64,000 nucleotides of DNA from Lysobacteraceae bacterium (lineage in GTDB: Bacteria > Pseudomonadota > Gammaproteobacteria > Xanthomonadales > Xanthomonadaceae), in NCBI GenBank assembly GCA_008015095.1, contig SSEV01000021.1, positions 1 through 64,000 on the forward strand. Direction: 5' to 3'. Shown one piece after another: positions 51,463 through 59,806 of the stretch. The translations under genes were made by a program, and so were the position numbers. The notes under the pieces were generated by a model that worked only from the letters and a program-made list of their open reading frames with translations, did no database searches and was not told the origin of the DNA. The first letter of the stretch is position 1; each line of letters begins with the position of its first letter.

Positions 51463-52424
51463 GTACGTCCGCGATGAGTACGCCCACCGCAACCCGCGCC
51501 GCCTGGCTGCAGATCCACTTCTGTGTGCTGCTGTGGGGATTCACCGCCATTCTCGGCAAACTGATCAGCCTGCCGTCGCTGCCTCTGGTGTGGTGGCGAA
51601 TGCTGATCGTCGTCGTGCTCTTGCTGATGTTGCCGAGGGTCTGGCGCGGGCTGCGCCTGATGACGCCGCGGCTGCGCTGGAGCTATGCCGGCGTCGGCGC
51701 ACTGGTGGCCTTGCACTGGCTGACCTTCTACGCGTCGATCAAGCTGTCGAACGCATCGGTGGGCGCGACCTGCATGGCCTTGAGCTCGGTATTTACGGCG
51801 CTGGTCGAACCGCTGCTCACCGGCAGACGCATTTCCAAGCGCGAGCTGCTGTTGGGTATGGCCGTATTGCCAGGCGTTGCGCTGGTGGTCGGCGGTGTGC
51901 CCGATGGCATGCACGCCGGGATCATCGTCGGCGCATGCTCAGCGCTGTTTGTCGCATTCTTCAGCACGCTCAACAAACGATTAAGCGACCATGGCGACGC
52001 GCTGGCGGTCACCGCGATCGAACTCGGCGGCGGGACGCTGCTATTGAGCATGTTGGCGCCGGTCACCGCCCTGCTCTCGCCTGCATTCGGCGACAGCCCG
52101 TTCGTCCTGCCCGATCTGCGCGACGCGCTGTACCTGCTGACCTTGGCCGTGGCCTGTACTCTGGTGCCGTTCGCACTGTCGCTGGTCGCGATGCGGCCAC
52201 TGAGCGCCTTCGGGATCAATCTGGCGGTATCGCTGGAGCCGGTCTACGCGATCGTGCTCGCGATCGTGCTGCTGGGGGAACAACGTGAACTGAGTCCGCA
52301 GTTCTACTTCGGGGTCGCGATCATCCTCGCTTCTGTGCTGATCTATCCGTTTCTGATGCGCCCGAGCAGAGTGGCGCATCCGGAACTTCTGGCCACCAGC
52401 GAGTCCAAGCAAGTGGGCGAATGA
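51459..52424 (+). CDS. EamA/DMT family transporter
   Basis: 321 aa. About ten membrane helices in two EamA repeats are visible: LQIHFCVLLWGFTAILGKLI and ALHWLTFYASIKLSNASVGATCMALSSVFTAL in the first, and AVACTLVPFALSLVAMRPLSAFGINLAVSLEPVYAIVLAIVLLGE in the second. It is an inner-membrane exporter or importer of small metabolites, substrate unknown. It is coupled to the LysR gene, so its expression should respond to the same signal. Confidence 0.92.
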   Translation: MSTSAMSTPTATRAAWLQIHFCVLLWGFTAILGKLISLPSLPLVWWRMLIVVVLLLMLPRVWRGLRLMTPRLRWSYAGVGALVALHWLTFYASIKLSNASVGATCMALSSVFTALVEPLLTGRRISKRELLLGMAVLPGVALVVGGVPDGMHAGIIVGACSALFVAFFSTLNKRLSDHGDALAVTAIELGGGTLLLSMLAPVTALLSPAFGDSPFVLPDLRDALYLLTLAVACTLVPFALSLVAMRPLSAFGINLAVSLEPVYAIVLAIVLLGEQRELSPQFYFGVAIILASVLIYPFLMRPSRVAHPELLATSESKQVGE

Positions 52425-52489
52425 ACGGTCGCAGCGGGGCTGTGGCAGTCTAGACGTCCGCTCCCCCGCACGCCCTTAGCCCGGATCTC

Positions 52490-54226
52490 ATGTACCTGGA
52501 GTACTACGGCCTCGAACAGGCGCCGTTCTCGATCACCCCGGACCCGCATTACGTGTTCCTCAGCGAACACCATCGGGACGCGCTGGCGCATCTGCTCTAT
52601 GGGATCCGCCAGGGCGGCGGCGGCGGTTTCGTGCAACTCACCGGGGAAGTCGGCACCGGCAAGACCACGCTCAGCCGGCTGCTGCTGAGCCAACTGCCGG
52701 AGAACACCCAAGCGGCGCTGGTGCTCAATCCGAGGTTGGAGCCGCTGGAGTTGCTCGAAACCATCTGCGAAGAACTTCGCATCCCGCTCGACGGCGCGAC
52801 GGCGCCGCCCGCGGCAAGCGCCAAAACGTCCGCCGCAGCGCGCAAACGCAAACCCACGAACGCCAAGCGCAGCGGGAAAGCGCTTTTCGACGCGCTCAGC
52901 GCGTATCTGCTCGATGCCTACGCCAAGGGCGACCGCGTGGTGCTGATCATCGACGAGGCGCAGAATCTCTCCGCCGACGCATTGGAGCAGGTGCGCCTGC
53001 TGACCAATCTCGAAACCGAAACCCAGAAGCTGTTGCAGATCATCCTGATCGGCCAACCCGAACTGCGCGATGCGCTGGCCCGCCCGGATCTGCGCCAACT
53101 CGCGCAGCGGATCACCGCGCGTTATCACCTGAGCCCGCTCGACGAAATGGAGACGGGCGATTATCTGCGCCATCGCATGACCGCGGCGGGCGCGGCCCGC
53201 TTCCCGTTCGCGCCCGGTGCGGTGCGCCGCATCTACCGGCGCAGCGGCGGCGTGCCGCGCTTGATCAACGTGATCGCCGAACGCGCGCTGCTCGGCGGTT
53301 ACGCGCGCGACCTGCTCACGATCGATGCGGCGACGGTCGAGCGCGCTGCCGACGAGGCGCTGATGCCGGCGGCGGCGGCGTCCGCCTATGCGCGCGCGCA
53401 TCGCGCAGCCTTGCGCAACGCGGCTATCCTGACCCTGCTTGTCGGCGGTATCGTCGCGTGGCTGTCGTGGGCGGCGCGTGATGACGCCGACGATCTCAAG
53501 ATGGCGGGGCAAGGGCCTGCGCGAACCGGTGCCGTTACCGCGCGCACGAATGATTCAGCCGCTGTGCGAGCGCCCACCGCAACGAATGCCGCTCCGCCTA
53601 CGACCGACGATATTCCGAAACTCGACGCGACCGTGGTCGCCGCGCTGGCGGCAAACGCGCCGGATCGTGGCTCCGCCGCTTTCCGCGCACTGCGCGCACT
53701 GTGGGCGGCGCCTGCCGCGTTGGATGCGATTGCGCCGGAAACCTGCCCCGAATTTCCGGTGCCGGGCTGGCGCTGCCTGCGCGCACAGGCCACGCTCGAC
53801 CGCCTGCATGCGCTGAATCGTCCGGTGCTATTGCGACTGCATCACGGCGACGGCCATGGCTGGGTGCTGCTGGCCGGCATCGACGCGCGTTACGCGCGGC
53901 TGGAGCAACAGGGACAGCGTTTCGATCTGGATCGGGTCAGCCTGTCCTCCGTCTGGCGCGGCGAGTATCTCGCGCTTTGGCCGGCGCAGGCGGATCTGGA
54001 GCCGGCCATCGCCCATGCGGACGCTTCGGCGATGGCATGGCTGCGTCAACGGCTCGTCCGCGACGCGAACGCCGCAGGTCTCGCGATCAGCGCCGACACC
54101 GCAACCGCGATCCGTGCGTTTCAGGCGCGCCACGGCCTGCGCAACGACGGTATCGTCGGCCCCGAAACCCTGTTCGCGCTGACGGGCCATGATCCCGGGC
54201 CGCGCTTGCAGACGACGGAACGCTAA
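52490..54226 (+). CDS. ExeA-like AAA ATPase with C-terminal peptidoglycan-binding region
   Basis: 578 aa. The start MYLEYYGLEQAPFSITPDPHYVFLS is the ExeA/GspA hallmark, followed by Walker A GEVGTGKTT (about 52-60) and Walker B VLIIDEAQNL. A single membrane helix lies near residue 305-322 (AAILTLLVGGIVAWLSW). The C-terminal part holds a C39-like fold (RPVLLRLHHGDGHGWVLLAGIDARYARL) and a peptidoglycan-binding helix (DTATAIRAFQARHGLRNDGIVGPETLFAL). In Aeromonas, ExeA and ExeB remodel peptidoglycan to insert the type II secretin. The gspB gene follows after three bases. Confidence 0.92.
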   Translation: MYLEYYGLEQAPFSITPDPHYVFLSEHHRDALAHLLYGIRQGGGGGFVQLTGEVGTGKTTLSRLLLSQLPENTQAALVLNPRLEPLELLETICEELRIPLDGATAPPAASAKTSAAARKRKPTNAKRSGKALFDALSAYLLDAYAKGDRVVLIIDEAQNLSADALEQVRLLTNLETETQKLLQIILIGQPELRDALARPDLRQLAQRITARYHLSPLDEMETGDYLRHRMTAAGAARFPFAPGAVRRIYRRSGGVPRLINVIAERALLGGYARDLLTIDAATVERAADEALMPAAAASAYARAHRAALRNAAILTLLVGGIVAWLSWAARDDADDLKMAGQGPARTGAVTARTNDSAAVRAPTATNAAPPTTDDIPKLDATVVAALAANAPDRGSAAFRALRALWAAPAALDAIAPETCPEFPVPGWRCLRAQATLDRLHALNRPVLLRLHHGDGHGWVLLAGIDARYARLEQQGQRFDLDRVSLSSVWRGEYLALWPAQADLEPAIAHADASAMAWLRQRLVRDANAAGLAISADTATAIRAFQARHGLRNDGIVGPETLFALTGHDPGPRLQTTER

Positions 54227-54229
54227 GCC

Positions 54230-55024
54230 ATGTCGATCATCCTCGAAGCGCTGCGCAAATCCGAAGCCGCACGTCGACGCAGCGAAGCGCCCGATGTTTT
54301 CGCGACGATGCCGTCCACGGCAGCGCGCCCACACGAGCGACGCCGCCCGCCTGTCTGGGGTTTCGCCATCGCGGCTTCGCTGGCGGCGCTCGTGAGCGTG
54401 ATCGCGATCTGGTCGCTACGCGGAGAACCGAAGACAGACATCGCGCCCCCGCACGATCGACAGGCGCAGAACGACGGTTCCGGCGCGCGCATCATGCCGT
54501 CGACGCCCACCATGCAGGCGCCGACTCCGATCACGCCCGCGGACGCGCCGACCACGCCTGCCTCGATGCGGCCCCCCATCGCTGTCACGCCTTCGCCGCC
54601 GACCGCGGTTCCCGCGCCTACGCTTGCCGTGAAAGAGCCCCCGGCTGCGCCCCGAGCTGTGATCGCATCCGATCCCGTGCCTTCGCCGCCCGCATCCGAA
54701 CCCGCCGTCATATCGCCTCCTGCGCCGACGACGACTCCGACGCAAACGCCGGCCTTGTCCGATCATGCCTCACCGCCTCGATCCGACTCGAATGAACAGC
54801 CGGTGCGCGTGTCCGATCTCGACCCGGGCACGCGCCGGCAACTGCCTCCACTGAAACTCAGCATGCATCTGTGGGACGAAACGCCCTCACGGCGCTTTCT
54901 CATCATCGACGGACAACGGCTGAAAGAAGGCGATCTGCACGGCGAGGTCGTGATCGAACGGATCGAGCGCGAAGGCGCGATCGTGGTCTGGCGCGGCGTG
55001 CGGATGCGAATCGGCGTGCGCTGA
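54230..55024 (+). CDS. GspB/ExeB-like type II secretion assembly protein
   Basis: 264 aa. MSIILEALRKSEAARRRSE is the usual GspB N-terminus, with a membrane helix at about 43-63 (PVWGFAIAASLAALVSVIAIW). A long Pro/Thr/Ala-rich linker spans about 70-190. The conserved GspB C-terminal domain is DLDPGTRRQLPPLKLSMHLWDETPSRRFLIIDGQRLKEGD. The partner is ExeA just upstream. The linker is longer than typical and should span the periplasm. Confidence 0.9.
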   Translation: MSIILEALRKSEAARRRSEAPDVFATMPSTAARPHERRRPPVWGFAIAASLAALVSVIAIWSLRGEPKTDIAPPHDRQAQNDGSGARIMPSTPTMQAPTPITPADAPTTPASMRPPIAVTPSPPTAVPAPTLAVKEPPAAPRAVIASDPVPSPPASEPAVISPPAPTTTPTQTPALSDHASPPRSDSNEQPVRVSDLDPGTRRQLPPLKLSMHLWDETPSRRFLIIDGQRLKEGDLHGEVVIERIEREGAIVVWRGVRMRIGVR

Positions 55025-55138
55025 GACGGCGATCCGCTACGGTTCTTGACCTCCGCATTCAACCCGCATGCTGCTCCGGCAGGCATCTCGACACGGCGCT
55101 GGCGCCTGCGTTTTTCGACCGCTTCGCCGACCCGCGTC

Positions 55139-55828
55139 TCAACCGGGCTCTTCGCAGTCGTAGGCGCGCAGCAGATCGGCGAGGGTCTTGCCCGACTCGT
55201 CGCGAAACCGCTCGGTAGTGACATCGACGCGGCTCAGGCGATCGACCCGGAAATTGCGGAAATCGGACCGCGATTCGCACCAGGCCGCGAGGGTCCACAC
55301 TTCGCCCCAGAAAAAGCAACCGAGCGGACGCACGACCCGCGCGCTGATCCGCCCGCCCAGGTCGACATAGTCGATGTCCAGCTTGCATCTGCCATCGATG
55401 GCCTCGCGCACACGCAGCAGCCGCGCGCGGGTTTCGACGTCGGGCCCCACCGGCGGCGCGAAGATCGAAAGACTGTCCGCGGCCGCGCGTTCGACCGCAG
55501 GCAACACGCCCAGGATTTTCGACAATGCGTCTTCCGCGCTCGCGGCGAGCGCTTGATCGATCCGCGGTTGCGCGACCCTGACGCTGGCCACGAGCGCCTG
55601 GGCTTCCTGCGCGGTGAACATCAGCGGCGGCAGATCGAATCCCTGACGCATGCGGTAGCCCACGCCCGCCTCACCTTCGATCGGCACGCCCTGGGCCTGC
55701 AACACGGAGATATCGCGATAAACCGAACGCAGCGACACGCCGAATCGCTGCGAGATGAAAGCGGCCGTCGTCAAGCGACGGCCGCGGATGAGTTGCACGA
55801 GACGGAACAGGCGATCGGCGCGGCGCAT
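55139..55828 (-). CDS. YafY-type WYL-domain transcriptional regulator
   Basis: 229 aa. The N-terminal HTH-11 helix-turn-helix is RRADRLFRLVQLIRGRRLTTAAFISQRFGVSLRSVYRDISVLQAQGVPIEGEAGVGYRM. The WYL domain follows from about 130, with DLGGRISARVVRPLGCFFWGEVWTLAAWCESRSDFRNFRVDRL. WYL domains bind nucleic acids or nucleotides; the targets are unknown. It is divergent from and close to neither neighbour, so it may be autonomous. A 13-bp triplicate repeat (55868-55906) sits just outside its 5' end. Confidence 0.9.
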   Translation of the reverse strand: MRRADRLFRLVQLIRGRRLTTAAFISQRFGVSLRSVYRDISVLQAQGVPIEGEAGVGYRMRQGFDLPPLMFTAQEAQALVASVRVAQPRIDQALAASAEDALSKILGVLPAVERAAADSLSIFAPPVGPDVETRARLLRVREAIDGRCKLDIDYVDLGGRISARVVRPLGCFFWGEVWTLAAWCESRSDFRNFRVDRLSRVDVTTERFRDESGKTLADLLRAYDCEEPG

Positions 55829-55989
55829 GTGCGTGGGTTTGGAGCGGCCAGTGTGGCCCTGACTACACGGCTCGACTAAGCGGCTCGACTAAGTGGCTCG
55901 ATTCCACTGCCCGAACCAACGGAACGACCCGATCGGCCGAATCGGCGGCTGTCAGCCATGGTTCGCCCATGCGGTTCGGCGCTTTGGAA

Positions 55990-56364
55990 TCAGTCGCCCA
56001 TGTAGCAGCAGTTGAGTTTGTTGCCGTCGAGATCGCGGAAATAGGCCGCGTAGAAACCCGGATAACGCTGACCCGGCGCACCTTCGTCGGTACCGCCGAG
56101 CTCGATCGCCTTGGCGTAGAGACGATCGACCTGTTCGCGATTGCTCGCGGCCAAGGCCACCATTGTGCCGTTGCCGACCGTCGCCGCTTCCTTGTTGAAG
56201 GGATAGGTGATACCAAGCCCCGCGCCCGCTTCCGAATTGCCCCAGGCGATGAAGTAATCGGGTTCTTCCATGAAGCGTTTGGCCCCGATTTCGGCGAGGA
56301 CGGCATCGTAGAAAGCGGCGGCGCGGGCAAGATCTTTGGTTCCGAGCGTGGCGTAAGCGAGCAT
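55990..56364 (-). CDS. VOC family protein (glyoxalase/bleomycin-resistance fold)
   Basis: 124 aa from the ATG at 56364; upstream frames lack family character. The core has MLAYATLGTKDLARAAAFYDAVLAEIGA, and later RYPGFYAAYFRDLDGNKLNCCYMGD, with strand-pair repeats typical of VOC proteins. Possible metal ligands are not conserved enough to assign a reaction. It is a small cytoplasmic protein of unknown substrate. Confidence 0.88.
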   Translation of the reverse strand: MLAYATLGTKDLARAAAFYDAVLAEIGAKRFMEEPDYFIAWGNSEAGAGLGITYPFNKEAATVGNGTMVALAASNREQVDRLYAKAIELGGTDEGAPGQRYPGFYAAYFRDLDGNKLNCCYMGD

Positions 56365-56507
56365 GGTGGTATCCGGTTGGTTGGCTGATTGGTTGGGCAG
56401 ATTGTCCGCGACCGCTGCTGACACCCTTATGTCAGCAGCGTCGCGGCGACAGGAGTATCCTACGCCCGCTTCCACCGCAGACGATACCGTTCATCCGCCA
56501 GGAACCG

Positions 56508-56729
56508 ATGATGCCGACGCTTCATTTCCGACTCGATCGCGATCATGTCGAACTGAATCAGTTGCTGAAACTCAACGGCGTCTGCGACAGCGGCGGCGCG
56601 GGCAAGCATCTGGTCGCGAGCGGGGCGGTCCGCGTCGACGGCGACGTCGAACTCCGCAAGACTTGCAAAATCCGCGCCGGCCAGACGGTCGAGGTCGGCG
56701 CGACCGTCATTCACGTCGTCGCGGACTGA
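56508..56729 (+). CDS. S4-domain RNA-binding protein (YbcJ-like)
   Basis: 73 aa. ELNQLLKLNGVCDSGGAGKHLVASGAVRVDGDVELRKTCKIRAGQTV is a compact S4 domain like that of YbcJ, a small RNA-binding protein associated with ribosome biogenesis. The gene could start at either of two adjacent ATGs (56508 or 56511). Its stop is followed by a 15-bp tandem duplication (56753-56781). Confidence 0.88.
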   Translation: MMPTLHFRLDRDHVELNQLLKLNGVCDSGGAGKHLVASGAVRVDGDVELRKTCKIRAGQTVEVGATVIHVVAD

Positions 56730-56802
56730 CCTGCCGCGACGGACACGCTCGGTAGGCGTCCAATCCCTAGGCGTCCAATCCGTTCGCTTCCCGCGTCTTC
56801 GA

Positions 56803-57299
56803 TCATTCATCCTGCCACATGCGATCCGGCCGCACGATATTTGCTCGTGTTTCAGTCCACCCGACAGATTCCGATCCAGCCTGATGCCCGCGAAAGTCCA
56901 TGTGAACGCGCGCTATGGTCATCGCCGGGTTCGTGAACGAAGCGCTGGCGGTGAACCGGCACGAGGCGAAGTGTATGCGGCGGCCTGGGCGGGCGTCGCC
57001 TGCAGACGATGGCGGACGCCAGGCGGAATGGGCAGCAGCAGGCCGAAGGTCGCCACGCCCTTGCTGAACCACTGCGCTGCGCCGGTACGGATGCGATCTC
57101 CGGGTCGCCAAATCGCCTCGCCGAACATCGCATGCGCCACGCAGACGCCGACGAGCGCGCCAGCAACGCCAGCGCATCGATCCCTTGCGACAAACGTTGG
57201 CCCATGATGCCGCTGCCCACCACGATCGCGAGCAGGATCAGGCTGCCGAGAAACTCGGCTGAGAAACTCGGCCGATAACGCGCGCGTAGCGGGCCTCAT
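56803..57299 (-). pseudogene. decayed aquaporin/MIP gene (ars-linked, AqpS-like)
   Basis: Fragments in different frames read like a major intrinsic protein: AEFLGSLILLAIVVGSGIMGQRLSQGIDALAL in one frame, ALVGVCVAHAMFGE and AQWFSKGVATFGLLLPI in another, and FTASASFTNPAMTIARVHMDF in a third, which carries the second NPA box of aquaporins. A 13-bp tandem duplication (57248-57273, gagaaactcggct twice) sits where the frame breaks, and an internal part including the first NPA box seems deleted. Its ATG overlaps the arsC pseudogene stop, as in the ars operons where AqpS extrudes arsenite. Confidence 0.7.
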
Positions 57300-57802
57300 C
57301 CGGAACTCCTGCCGATCTCGCAGACCTCTCGTTCGGCTGTCAGCCTGTCGAGCTTCTCCAGTGGCAGCGCCGCCAACCATTCGATGCGCCTGCGCAACTC
57401 GGCGAAGGCCTTGAGATAAGCGTGCCTGCGCGTGCCCTCGTCGCCCTCGACCGCGGCGGGGCCGTCGACGCCCGGTGCGCGAGCATCGGCGCACCAAGCC
57501 ATATCGGGCAGATCTCTCCCGTGGCCTGATCGCAGTCCGTGATCACCGGATCCATTCGCGGCGCATCGGCAGTCGCAAACTCATCCCAGCCAGGACTTGC
57601 TGCGCGAACGCGTGATGTCGTATCCGATCTTCGCCGCCGGTTCGGCGACCATCGGCTGCACGTTCCCGCGCGGTCTGCTGCCGGCGCCTCAGGCGCGAAA
57701 GCGCCCTTCGCCGGGCACATTGAGCAAGGCTTCCGCCATCACGCTGCGCACGGAATTCCCGGTGCACAGCACCAGGATGGCGCTTATGACACCCATCGTC
57801 AT
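57296..57802 (-). pseudogene. arsC: decayed arsenate reductase (LMW-PTP-type ArsC)
   Basis: Starting from ATG at 57802 the sequence reads SAILVLCTGNSVRSVMAEAL, the P-loop CxxxxxR site of thioredoxin-coupled arsenate reductases, then RFRA followed by a TGA at 57689-57691 in place of the codon before GAGSRP. Further frameshifts occur before DEFATADAPRMDPVITDCDQ, and after PIWLGAPMLAH. The end DEGTRRHAYLKAFAELRRRIEWLAALPLEKLDRL is intact. At least three lesions make it non-functional. It overlaps the decayed aquaporin, so both belong to one lost ars operon. Confidence 0.8.
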
Positions 57803-58028
57803 TGTCGGAATCCGGATCTCAAGAGTGATTAGAGCCCAGGTGATCTCAACATCCAAGTGGCCGCGAATCTGATTTCGCTCGACGAACGGTCAGCGCAACT
57901 CAGCGTACGAAAGCGGGAGATAACGATGAGGTGTGCTCGGCGCCACAGCAGCGGCGCGTCATCCGGGCTGTCTGTGACGGCAAACCCACGACGCTGATCC
58001 CGTACGGCCAGAGCGTGGGCGAGGGTGC

Positions 58029-59015
58029 TCAGGCCAGCGGCAGCGACTGCTCCGCCTGGCAGAGTTCATCATGCCAGCGCTGCAGAATTTCGATCTGCGG
58101 ATCGGTCTTGCCTTCCCCCAGAGTCTCCACATAGCGGCAGGAAGCGTAATCGCGCGCCTGATGCTCGTAGCGCTCGATCCAGTCGCGCCGCGACGACATC
58201 TCAGCGTGTTCGGGCCGCCAAGCGGCCGAATACGGCGGCCGCAGGCGTTGCATGCCGATCCGCCAAGGCTTGGGGCTGACCCGTGCGCGGAAGCACTGCT
58301 GGTGACGGCACATCCGCGCATAAAGCGCATCTACGCCCCATGCCCCGAAACAGGCGTCGACTTGTGGGTCGTTCGGATCGAAACGACGATGCACGGCGAG
58401 CAGGCGCAGACCCGCAGGCGTGCGATAGATGCGCAGCCGCCATTCCGGCTTCTCGCGCAAAAAAGCCCGAATGCGCCGACGTGCGATCTGTTCGGCGCCG
58501 CCTCGGATGGCGATGAACGCCCCGTCCAATTTTTTTGCCAATGCGCCACTGAAGGTCAATGCCGCGAACACCGCGATGATGGCCGCCGGCACCGGTCGCC
58601 AATGCAGCAGCCCTTGCATCGTGGCCGCGACCGTCAGCGCCACAAGAAGCCCGGCGAGCAAGATTGACCGCAATCCGACAGGGCGCTCGAAATCGATATC
58701 CGCGAACAACACGTCCGGCGTATTCAGGCATAAGGCGCCATATGCGTTGCGGGTGATCACCGTTTCGCCATCGCGGTCCACGATCTCCTCGCGGATCGGC
58801 ACGCCATCGGCGCCATTGTAGGCAACGCGGCGCTCGTAACGCGCGAGATTTTCGCCAGCGAGGATGCGGTCGAAGGCTTCGCGCACGCGGCTCTGGGCAT
58901 GCGCCTGCGCGTCCGCCTCGCTGATGTCCGACCAGCCGAAGCGACGCACCGTGACCTGGCGCTTGCGATCGCGGTGCTGCAAGCGGGCCTCGGACCAATA
59001 GCGGGGAATGATCAT
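58029..59015 (-). CDS. hypothetical membrane protein
   Basis: 328 aa from the ATG at 59015, with a strong GGAAGGAG. Cytoplasmic N-terminus (RYWSEARLQHRDRKRQVTVRRFGWSDISEADAQAHAQSRV), two hydrophobic helices at about 142-160 and 166-180 (LRSILLAGLLVALTVAAT; AAIIAVFAALTFSGALAKKL), then a cytoplasmic domain with RIYRTPAGLRLLAVHRRFDPNDPQVDACFG and CRHQQCFRARVSPKPWRIG. Two Cys plus one His in the latter might bind metal. I recognise no family name; similar proteins are known to me only as hypothetical genes in this bacterial group. The gene is monocistronic. Confidence 0.8.
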   Translation of the reverse strand: MIIPRYWSEARLQHRDRKRQVTVRRFGWSDISEADAQAHAQSRVREAFDRILAGENLARYERRVAYNGADGVPIREEIVDRDGETVITRNAYGALCLNTPDVLFADIDFERPVGLRSILLAGLLVALTVAATMQGLLHWRPVPAAIIAVFAALTFSGALAKKLDGAFIAIRGGAEQIARRRIRAFLREKPEWRLRIYRTPAGLRLLAVHRRFDPNDPQVDACFGAWGVDALYARMCRHQQCFRARVSPKPWRIGMQRLRPPYSAAWRPEHAEMSSRRDWIERYEHQARDYASCRYVETLGEGKTDPQIEILQRWHDELCQAEQSLPLA

Positions 59016-59140
59016 GCGCGCTCCTTCCGGATTCCATGGGCGCTGCGGCCGAGCAGCGCCCTGTCCCGAGCATATCAGGCAATACCGCAGCGTTCCGCGG
59101 AGGCGCATCGAGTGCTGTCATCGCGGAACCCGGTCGAAGC

Positions 59141-59800
59141 TCAGCGCCCCGCATCAGCGCCTCCGCGTACGGCCTCTACGCCGGCCGCGCCATCGCCCAG
59201 ATGCCGACGCAGGAAGGCCAGCACCCGGTTGTAATACTTCAACTGATTCTCGTGCCCGTAGACGCCATGGCTTTCGTCGGCGAAATACCGAGTCTCCAGC
59301 GGTTTACCGGCTTTTTCATCGCCTCTTCCATCGCGCGCGCGCGCTCGAACGAAACCCGATGATCGTGATGGCCGTGAACCAACAGCACGCCGGCGCGGAT
59401 TCTCGCGACAGGCTTCACCGGCGATTGCTCGTACAACGCGGCTTCATCGTCACCAACCGCCTCGTCAAGATAACGCCTGCCCCAGCGAGTGCGATGGGTA
59501 TCGCCCCATTTGCGGGTCAGCACGAGGTTGCTGGCGCCTGCAGCCGAGATCGCGCATTTGAACAGGTCAGGCTCGCGGGCGGCGCTCATCAGCGCGGCAT
59601 AACCGCCGAAACTGGTTCCCCAGATGCACATCCGCTTCGGATCGATCCGACCGCCCTCCATCACCCACCGCGCGCCGTCGACGATATCGTCGATGATCTT
59701 GCCGCCCCATTCGCGATAGCCCGAACGTTCGAAACTCCTTCCGAAGCCTGCGGAACCGCGCAAATTCACTCGCAAAACGCCATGGCCCTGAGGCGGCGTC
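59141..59800 (-). pseudogene. truncated S9 (prolyl oligopeptidase-like) peptidase remnant
   Basis: Only the catalytic half remains: GHGVLRVNLRGSAGFGRSF, the Ser box GTSFGGYAALMSAA, the Asp in VLLVHGHHDHRV, and after a one-base frameshift near 59315 the His in YFADESHGVYGHENQLKYYNRVLAFLRRHLG. The N-terminal beta-propeller (several hundred residues) is missing. The fragment starts within a few bases of the DEAD-box helicase stop codon, suggesting a deletion that joined the two. No start codon or ribosome-binding site suits it. Confidence 0.8.
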
Positions 59801-59806
59801 GTGGGC

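Noticed and set aside
57803-58028. An arsR remnant upstream of the arsC pseudogene
   Set aside because: Short open stretches exist on both strands, but no ArsR helix-turn-helix or metal-binding Cys motif can be read.
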